Origin: Kiritimatiellia bacterium
GTDB taxonomy: Bacteria > Verrucomicrobiota > Kiritimatiellia > RFP12 > UBA1067
DNA length: 64,000 bases
NCBI GenBank assembly: GCA_017403825.1
Contig: JAFRDO010000066.1
Coordinates: forward strand, 62,001 to 126,000
Direction: 5' to 3'
In this document: piece by piece, positions 58,947-64,000 of the stretch
Numbering within the stretch: position 1 is the first letter of the stretch
Layout of the letters: the number at the start of each line of letters is the position of its first letter
Notes under the pieces: model-generated
The model's database searches: none
What the model was told of the DNA's origin: nothing
The model's input: the letters and a program-made list of their open reading frames with translations, nothing else
Translations under genes and position numbers: made by a program

Positions 58947-60344
58947 ATGACAATGAAAAAAAGTGGAATCGGGAGAAGGGGTTTTCTCGGACTGGGCGCA
59001 TCGGCCTGTGTTGCGGGATTTACGGGCGGCGTGCCGTTCCCGGCGATCGCGTCGGCGCGCGGGGCGAACGGCAGGCTCCGCCACGCCTGCATAGGCTGCG
59101 GTGCGCAAGGCAAGGGCGACATCGCGTCCTTCGCGTCGCACAAGCGGATAGAGATGGCCGCGTTCTGCGACGTTGACCTTGCGATGCTCGAACCGCTCCG
59201 CAGCAAGTTCCCGAAGGCGCGCTTCTACCAGAACTGGCGCGAAATGCTCGACAAGGAAGACCTGGATTCCGTCCTCGTCGCCACGCCGGACCACTCGCAT
59301 TGCGAGATAATGAGCGAGGTGATGCGCCGCAAGCTGAACCTTTACGCCCAGAAGCCGCTTTGCCGCACGTTTGAGGAATGCCGCAACCTTGAGTCGCTTG
59401 CCGCGTCCTCTGGCGTCGTCACGCAGCTCGGCACGCAGATTGCGGCGTGGGAGTGCGACCGCCACACGGCTGAAATGCTGCGACGCGGCAGCATAGGCAC
59501 GGTGAAGAAAGTGTGGCTCTTCTCCAATTCCGGATACTACGCGAAGCTGCTGGAGCGCAAGTGGCCGCTCGAGCCCTCTCCCGTGCCGGACACCCTAGAC
59601 TGGAAGGGCTGGCTTGCGTCCGCCCCGGACAGGCCGTATGTGTCGGGCCATTACCACCCGTTCGTCTGGCGCGTGTGGCGCGACTTCGGGTCCGGCTGGC
59701 TTGGCGACATGGGCAGCCACCTGTTCTCGCCCGTATGGCTGGGCATGGAGCTTGGCCGCGCGGTGCCGCTCTCCGCGAAGGCGTCCGTCTTCGACTGCGG
59801 GTGGAGCGACGAGATGAAGCGGCAGTTCCTTCCGCTCTATTCGCATGTGACGTGGCGGTTCCCCGGGGTGAAGGCGACGGGCATGGCGCCGTTCGAGGTA
59901 GAGTGGTGCGACGGGCCGTCCAGCGGCAGCCTGCCGAAGGAGTTCCTGCCGGAGGGCAAGACGGACGCGATAGCCGGCAATTCAGTCGCCGCGGCCGGGC
60001 GCATACCCGACGAGTTCCTGCCGCCGGCGCGGTTCCGCGAGCTTGCGGCCAAGACGCAGCTCGGCGAATTGCCGGTGCAGGGGCGCGTGATAGAGGGTTC
60101 GGACGGGTGGCTGATATCGACCCACTTCAACCGCCCGCCGGTCGTCCTGGACAAGGACTGCAAGCCGAAGCCGCTCAACCTCCCGTTCATCGAGCCGGTG
60201 CCGAGCCACTACCACGAATACGTGGACTGCTGCCTTGACGGCGGCAAGGCGCGTAGCGACTTCAGCTGGGCGACCAAGCTGACGGATTGTATCCTGCTGG
60301 GCAGGAAGGCGATCGACAACCCGGGACAGGAAGTGACTATCTAG
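58947..60344 (+). CDS. Tat-exported Gfo/Idh/MocA-family oxidoreductase
   Basis: 465 residues. A Tat signal (G-R-R-G-F-L-G-L-G) precedes a Rossmann domain (I-G-C-G-A-Q-G-K-G-D) and the family's catalytic-lysine segment, here Q-K-P-L-C-R-T (about residue 135) instead of the usual E-K-P. The rest is the alpha/beta substrate domain, with D-M-G-S-H-L and W-K-G-W-L-A, as in exported PVC members. Such enzymes oxidise or reduce a sugar hydroxyl with a bound NAD(P), and exported members are loaded with cofactor before Tat transport. It follows the DUF6259-like gene after 24 bp and may help open unusual glycosidic bonds; that is inference. Alternative ATG at 58953. Confidence 0.82.
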   Translation: MTMKKSGIGRRGFLGLGASACVAGFTGGVPFPAIASARGANGRLRHACIGCGAQGKGDIASFASHKRIEMAAFCDVDLAMLEPLRSKFPKARFYQNWREMLDKEDLDSVLVATPDHSHCEIMSEVMRRKLNLYAQKPLCRTFEECRNLESLAASSGVVTQLGTQIAAWECDRHTAEMLRRGSIGTVKKVWLFSNSGYYAKLLERKWPLEPSPVPDTLDWKGWLASAPDRPYVSGHYHPFVWRVWRDFGSGWLGDMGSHLFSPVWLGMELGRAVPLSAKASVFDCGWSDEMKRQFLPLYSHVTWRFPGVKATGMAPFEVEWCDGPSSGSLPKEFLPEGKTDAIAGNSVAAAGRIPDEFLPPARFRELAAKTQLGELPVQGRVIEGSDGWLISTHFNRPPVVLDKDCKPKPLNLPFIEPVPSHYHEYVDCCLDGGKARSDFSWATKLTDCILLGRKAIDNPGQEVTI

Positions 60345-60356
60345 TCCGGCGCGTTT

Positions 60357-60365
60357 TGGTATAAT
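60357..60365 (+). promoter_or_regulatory. Extended -10 promoter for the aspartate kinase gene
   Basis: TGG-TATAAT, hexamer 60360-60365, 52 bp before the start codon. No -35 at normal spacing. Confidence 0.55.
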
Positions 60366-60417
60366 ATGCGGCCGTTCGGCGCAATCGGGCGTCGTGACGG
60401 ACGGAAAAGAGGGAAAG

Positions 60418-61791
60418 ATGAAGGTCTGTAAATTCGGCGGCTCGTCGCTGGCCGACGCGGCGCAGCTCAACAAGGTGATAGACATTGTGCTGGCCGACCC
60501 GGCGCGGCGCATCGTGGTGGTCTCGGCGCCGGGGAAGCGCAACTCCGGCGACACGAAGGTCACTGACCTCCTGATCGCGCTTGCGGAATCGGCGCTGCGG
60601 GGGGAGAACGCGGAGACGTCGCTCTCGGCGGTCGTCGAGCGCTATGCCGTCATGGCCCGCGAGCTGAAGCTCGGCGACGAGATCGTCGCCCGCATCGACG
60701 GCGACCTGCGAGCGCGACTGGCGCAGAAGGATTCGCTCAGCGCGGCGGAGTTCACGGACCTCATGAAGGCGGCTGGCGAGGACAACAACGCCAAGCTTGT
60801 CGCGGTGGCGTTCGAGGCGCGCGGAAAGAAGGCTCGCTACGCGAACCCGAGGGACACCGGCATGATCCTGAAGGGCGACTTCGGCGACGCCACGCTCGAC
60901 CCGGAGAGCTACGCGCGCCTGTCGCGGGCGTTCTCGAACTTCGAGGGGATCGTGGTGTATCCCGGCTTCTTCGGCTACACGCGCGAGGGAAAGGTCGCCA
61001 CGTTCCCGCGCGGCGGGTCGGACATAACCGGCTCGATACTTGCTGCGGCCGTCTGCGCCGACGTGTACGAGAACTTCACCGACGTCGACTCCGTCTATCC
61101 GTGCGATCCGCGCATCGTCGAGGAGGTCAAGAACGGCGAGGGCATTCCGACGATGACGTACCGCGAGATGCGCGAGCTGGCCTACGCCGGCTTCGGCGTG
61201 TTCAACGACGACGCGGTGATCCCCGCGGTGAAGGCGCGCATACCGATCAACATACGCAACACCAACCACCCGTCCGCGCCCGGCACGATGATCCAGCAGT
61301 CGCGCCGCGTCGTGCCCGGCACGGTCGTCGGCATCGCGTCGGCGGACGGCTTCTGCAACATCGTGGTCGAGAAGTACCTGATGAACAGGCAGATCGGCTT
61401 CGGGCGGCGGCTCCTGCAGGTTCTGGAGGACGCCGGCATCTCCTACGAGCACATGCCTTCCGGCGTCGACTCGCAGTGCGTGGTGGTGAAGGAGCATTTC
61501 CTGCCGAAAGAGCGCGAGCACAAGATCATCGCGGCGATCAAGTCCGAGCTGTCGCCCGACTTCGTGACCGTCGAGCGCGACCTGACGATGCTGATGGTTG
61601 TCGGCGAGGGCATGTGCTACACGCCCGGAATGCTGGCGAAGGCTTGCCTTGCGCTGGCGTCCGTGGGCATCTCGATGTCGATGGTGAACCAGGGATCGAG
61701 CGAGGTCTCGTTCATGATCGCGATCCGCAGCCAGGACCGCGACCGTGCGGTCCGTGCGCTCTACAAGGCGTTCTTTGGCTCGGCCACTTGA
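60418..61791 (+). CDS. lysC: Aspartate kinase
   Basis: 457 residues. The N-terminal kinase domain opens with K-F-G-G-S-S-L-A-D-A and includes F-P-R-G-G-S-D and Y-P-C-D-P-R. Tandem ACT domains at about residues 300-457 (with V-V-G-E-G-M and N-Q-G-S-S-E) would give feedback control by lysine or threonine. It phosphorylates aspartate, the first step to lysine (and diaminopimelate), threonine and methionine. The size and single kinase module indicate the monofunctional LysC type rather than a fusion with homoserine dehydrogenase. The ATG at 60418 has AAGAGGG upstream; the GTG at 60394 is in frame but lacks both site and homology. The symbol lysC is used generically. Confidence 0.9.
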   Translation: MKVCKFGGSSLADAAQLNKVIDIVLADPARRIVVVSAPGKRNSGDTKVTDLLIALAESALRGENAETSLSAVVERYAVMARELKLGDEIVARIDGDLRARLAQKDSLSAAEFTDLMKAAGEDNNAKLVAVAFEARGKKARYANPRDTGMILKGDFGDATLDPESYARLSRAFSNFEGIVVYPGFFGYTREGKVATFPRGGSDITGSILAAAVCADVYENFTDVDSVYPCDPRIVEEVKNGEGIPTMTYREMRELAYAGFGVFNDDAVIPAVKARIPINIRNTNHPSAPGTMIQQSRRVVPGTVVGIASADGFCNIVVEKYLMNRQIGFGRRLLQVLEDAGISYEHMPSGVDSQCVVVKEHFLPKEREHKIIAAIKSELSPDFVTVERDLTMLMVVGEGMCYTPGMLAKACLALASVGISMSMVNQGSSEVSFMIAIRSQDRDRAVRALYKAFFGSAT

Positions 61792-61827
61792 TTTTGGGGC
61801 GCGGAAAAGTGTATAATACGCCCCAAA
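61788..61827 (+). promoter_or_regulatory. rpsT promoter flanked by a perfect 9-bp inverted repeat
   Basis: TTGATT (61788-61793), 18-bp spacer, TATAAT (61812-61817). TTTGGGGCG (61793-61801) and CGCCCCAAA (61819-61827) are exact inverse complements on either side of the -10. No T-run follows, so as a terminator for the kinase gene it would be weak. Confidence 0.6.
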
Positions 61828-61854
61828 CGTACAGAAAACAGGAGTCGGAACAAC

Positions 61855-62133
61855 ATGGCAAACATTAAAGGCGGCCGCGCCGCCCGTAAACGCGATCGGC
61901 AGAACGCCAAGGCACGCAAGCGCAACGCGACTTGCAGGGCGAAGCTTCATGACGCCCACAAGAAGCTCTTCAAGGCGGCCGACGCAAATGCAAAGGAAGA
62001 TGCCGAAAAGAAGCTCAGGGAATTCGTTTCCGGTCTCGACAAGGCCGTGAAGAGGGGCATCATCACCAAGAACACGGCGGACCGCAAGAAAAGCCGCGCT
62101 CAACTGAAGATAAACAAGATGGCCGCCAAGTAA
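61855..62133 (+). CDS. rpsT: 30S ribosomal protein S20
   Basis: 92 residues, very basic. It has the S20 opening M-A-N-I-K and the helical core with R-K-R-N-A, then [14 protein letters not shown] and K-K-S-R at the C-terminal part. S20 binds 16S rRNA early in 30S assembly. AGGAG lies upstream of the ATG with longer-than-usual spacing (about 11 nt). Two Cys/Gly substitutions in the N-terminal part are unremarkable. It is followed by pgk after 29 bp. Confidence 0.93.
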   Translation: MANIKGGRAARKRDRQNAKARKRNATCRAKLHDAHKKLFKAADANAKEDAEKKLREFVSGLDKAVKRGIITKNTADRKKSRAQLKINKMAAK

Positions 62134-62162
62134 GGCGCCAGATTCCCCAGGGAGGTCCGAAA

Positions 62163-63476
62163 ATGGATAAGATGACTCTGCGCGACGTGCAGCTCGCAGG
62201 CAAGCGCGTCGTGATGCGCGTCGATTTCAACGTGCCGATGGCCAAGGACGGCTCCGGCAAGATTACCGACGACACGCGCATAGTGGCGGCGCTGCCGTCG
62301 ATCAAGTACGTGCTGGAGCAGGGCGGCTCGCTCGTGCTCATGTCCCACCTCGGGCGTCCGAAGGGCGTCAAGCTCGGCGCTGCGCCGAACCCCGACAATG
62401 CGGCGTTCACGCTTAAGCCTGTCGCCGAGGCGCTTTCGGAGAAGCTCGGGCAGGAGGTCAAGTTCGTTCCCGACTGCATGTCGGCGGACGACGTCGTCAA
62501 GGCCCTAAAGCCCGGCGAGGTCGCGCTTCTTGAGAACACCCGTTTCTACAAGGCAGAAGACGGCAAGGTGAAGAAGGACGACGACAAGAAGGGCATTCAC
62601 CTCACCGACGAGGAGTTCGCGGCGAAGAAAGCCGAGCTCAAGGCGCAGCGTGCCGATATGGCGAAGAAGCTCGCCTCCTACGGCGACGTCTACTGCAACG
62701 ACGCGTTCGGCACGGCCCACCGCGCCCACGCCTCTACTGCCGTCGTAGCCGACTACATTCAGCCCGCGGTCTCGGGCTTCCTGCTCGAGAAGGAGATCCA
62801 GTTCCTCGGCGACGCCGTCGAGAACCCGGTCAGGCCGTTCGTGGCGATCCTCGGCGGCGCTAAGGTCTCCGACAAGCTGGCGGTCGTCAAGGCGCTTCTC
62901 AACAAGGTTGATACGCTCATCATCGGTGGCGGCATGGCCTACACGTTCAAGAAGGCCCAGGGCATCAAGATCGGCGACTCCCTCTGCGAAGACGAGCAGG
63001 TCGCCTACTGCAAGGAGATGCTCGAGGCCGCTGCAGCGAAGGGCATCAGGATCCTCCTGCCGGTCGACAACATCATCGCGAACAAGTTCCCCGAGACGAA
63101 GGACGCCTCCGACATCGAGATGAAGACGATCGAGGGCGACATTCCCGACGGCTGGATGGGCCTCGACATCGGCCCGAAGTCCGTCGCGCTCTTCGCGGAC
63201 GCGGTGAAGGACGCCAAGACCGTTGTCTGGAACGGCCCGATGGGCTGCTTCGAGTTCGCTCCGCTCTCCAAGGGCACCTACGGCGTCTGCGACGCGGTTG
63301 CGACCGTGAAGGCGCACGGCGGCGTCTCGATCATCGGCGGCGGCGACAGTGTGAGCGCGGTGAAGAAGAGCGGCAAGGCCGCTGAGATGAGCCACGTCTC
63401 CACTGGCGGCGGAGCCTCCCTCGAGTTCCTCGAAGGCAAGGTGCTCCCCGGCGTTGCGGCGCTTACGGCGAAGTAA
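62163..63476 (+). CDS. pgk: Phosphoglycerate kinase, with an internal insertion
   Basis: 437 residues. All hallmark segments are present: R-V-D-F-N-V-P near the N-terminus, [35 protein letters not shown] and the nucleotide loop G-G-G-D-S. The enzyme transfers phosphate from 1,3-bisphosphoglycerate to ADP in glycolysis. Most bacterial enzymes have 390-400 residues; the excess is a Lys/Asp/Glu-rich, probably helical insertion at about residues 130-165, between E-N-T-R-F-Y and the N-D-A-F-G-T motif. GGGAGG precedes the ATG by 7 bp. It is likely cotranscribed with rpsT. Confidence 0.95.
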   Translation: MDKMTLRDVQLAGKRVVMRVDFNVPMAKDGSGKITDDTRIVAALPSIKYVLEQGGSLVLMSHLGRPKGVKLGAAPNPDNAAFTLKPVAEALSEKLGQEVKFVPDCMSADDVVKALKPGEVALLENTRFYKAEDGKVKKDDDKKGIHLTDEEFAAKKAELKAQRADMAKKLASYGDVYCNDAFGTAHRAHASTAVVADYIQPAVSGFLLEKEIQFLGDAVENPVRPFVAILGGAKVSDKLAVVKALLNKVDTLIIGGGMAYTFKKAQGIKIGDSLCEDEQVAYCKEMLEAAAAKGIRILLPVDNIIANKFPETKDASDIEMKTIEGDIPDGWMGLDIGPKSVALFADAVKDAKTVVWNGPMGCFEFAPLSKGTYGVCDAVATVKAHGGVSIIGGGDSVSAVKKSGKAAEMSHVSTGGGASLEFLEGKVLPGVAALTAK

Positions 63477-63498
63477 GCGGCAAGGCACAGGCATAATG

Positions 63499-63530
63499 CG
63501 TCCCAGTCCTTCGTTAGGAGGGCTGGGAAC
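63499..63530 (+). terminator. Imperfect hairpin between pgk and bioD
   Basis: TCCCAG (63501-63506) and TCCT pair with AGGA and CTGGGA (63523-63528) around a TCGTT loop, with a three-G bulge. The following sequence is not a clean T-run, so termination would be partial. Confidence 0.4.
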
Positions 63531-63549
63531 GTCTTCTTAGGCCGTTCGC

Positions 63550-64000
63550 ATGGGCGAGATTCTTTTCGTTACTGGCATTGGCACCGGCGTCGGCAAGAGC
63601 GTCGTGACCGGCGAGCTGGCGCGGCGGTTGCGCGAGGCCGGACGCGACGTCATCACCGTCAAGCTCGTGCAGACCGGGAACGTCGGCCGGTCGGAAGACC
63701 TGGAGCTTCATCGCCGCATGATGGGAGGCGTGCGCTTCCCCGAAGACGACGCCGGGCTCACGGCTCCCCAGATATTCGCATTTCCCGCCTCGGCCGAGCT
63801 CGCTGCGCGACTGGAAGGCCGCCGCGTGGATCTCCGCCGCATCGTCCGCTCCGTCAACGCCTGCGCCCGCCGCCACGAAATCGTCCTGGTCGAGTCCGCA
63901 GGCGGACTGTTCGTTCCGCTTACGGCGAAGACGCTTGCCATTGATCTTGCCGCGAAGGAGCGTTGGCCCGTCGTCCTCGTGACCAACGGGCTTCTCGGTT
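63550..64000 (+). CDS. bioD: Dethiobiotin synthetase, cut by the window end
   Basis: The first 150 residues are visible. The P-loop near the start reads F-V-T-G-I-G-T-G-V-G-K-S, matching BioD G-T-D-T-G-V-G-K-T with Asp to Gly/Ile changes. K-L-V-Q-T-G (usually K-P-V-Q-T-G) and V-E-S-A-G-G-L-F-V-P-L then follow in the right order. BioD closes the ureido ring of biotin from 7,8-diaminononanoate, CO2 and ATP. The start at 63550 is the first ATG after the hairpin; no strong ribosome site is seen (AGGCC is the best). The altered P-loop first Asp is worth noting but does not rule out function. Confidence 0.8.
   Translation, partial: MGEILFVTGIGTGVGKSVVTGELARRLREAGRDVITVKLVQTGNVGRSEDLELHRRMMGGVRFPEDDAGLTAPQIFAFPASAELAARLEGRRVDLRRIVRSVNACARRHEIVLVESAGGLFVPLTAKTLAIDLAAKERWPVVLVTNGLLG

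Noticed and set aside
60337..62103. 588-codon minus-strand ORF opposite aspartate kinase and S20
   Set aside because: Exact antisense of two certain genes; high-G+C codon bias leaves the opposite strand free of stops. Arg/His/Val-rich composition, no motif.

Overview
The window is about 60% G+C and reads as a chromosomal segment of a Gram-negative, carbohydrate-degrading bacterium. The mix points to the Kiritimatiellota/Verrucomicrobiota side of the PVC group: many large secreted glycoside hydrolases, Tat-exported hydrolases, beta-helical and LamG surface proteins, expanded SUMF1-fold proteins and a DUF6259-like protein. This taxonomic call is an inference from gene content, not from a marker-gene comparison.

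Layout. (1) 1-19742, plus strand: the 3' end of a glycosidase, then an RpiB-like isomerase, a surface protein, a metallo-beta-lactamase (MBL)-fold hydrolase, GH39-like and GH106-like enzymes, a metallophosphoesterase, a triple-LamG surface protein, a DUF4838-like protein, a second MBL-fold paralogue and a GH78 rhamnosidase. (2) 19752-24285, minus strand: an acetyl-xylan-esterase/alpha-galactosidase fusion and an AAA ATPase (DUF4143 type) preceded by a regular 33-bp repeat array. (3) 24286-43978, minus strand: a compact run of 14 genes with many start/stop overlaps, read as a pectin/rhamnogalacturonan operon. It runs EIIC permease, kduI, kduD, DUF4861-like, GH105, a small secreted protein, three SUMF1-fold proteins, a PL22-like propeller, acetyl xylan esterase, an SGNH/sialate-esterase fusion, GH92 and GH2. 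(4) 44073-45233: a divergent XylR-type regulator (sugar-binding plus AraC domains). (5) 45326-60344, plus strand: a second GH78, a GH42-like enzyme, a nitrilase/GDPD fusion, a GntR/LacI-type regulator, a frameshifted surface protein, a third MBL-fold protein, a DUF6259-like enzyme and a Tat-exported Gfo/Idh/MocA oxidoreductase. (6) 60345-64000: housekeeping genes for aspartate kinase, ribosomal protein S20, phosphoglycerate kinase and dethiobiotin synthetase (cut by the window edge).

How it fits together. Exported rhamnosidases, galactosidase-like enzymes and esterases would strip rhamnose-rich pectic side chains. GH105 and the PL22-like protein would handle unsaturated galacturonides, and KduI/KduD would convert the 4-deoxy-keto-uronate towards 2-keto-3-deoxygluconate. 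The two sugar-sensing regulators sit beside the gene sets they probably control.

Regulation visible in the sequence. Most intergenic gaps carry an extended -10 (TGn-TATAAT or TATATT), sometimes with a TTGCGG or TTGCTT -35. Three starts lie 6-8 nt downstream of their -10 and would give leaderless mRNAs. Strong intrinsic terminators are almost absent. The most unusual signals are two 3-copy arrays with exactly 33-bp period, each upstream of a promoter; a shared extreme C-terminal motif in three unrelated-looking surface proteins; a heptamer repeat inserted in frame in the permease; and a poly-C frameshift in a surface-protein gene.
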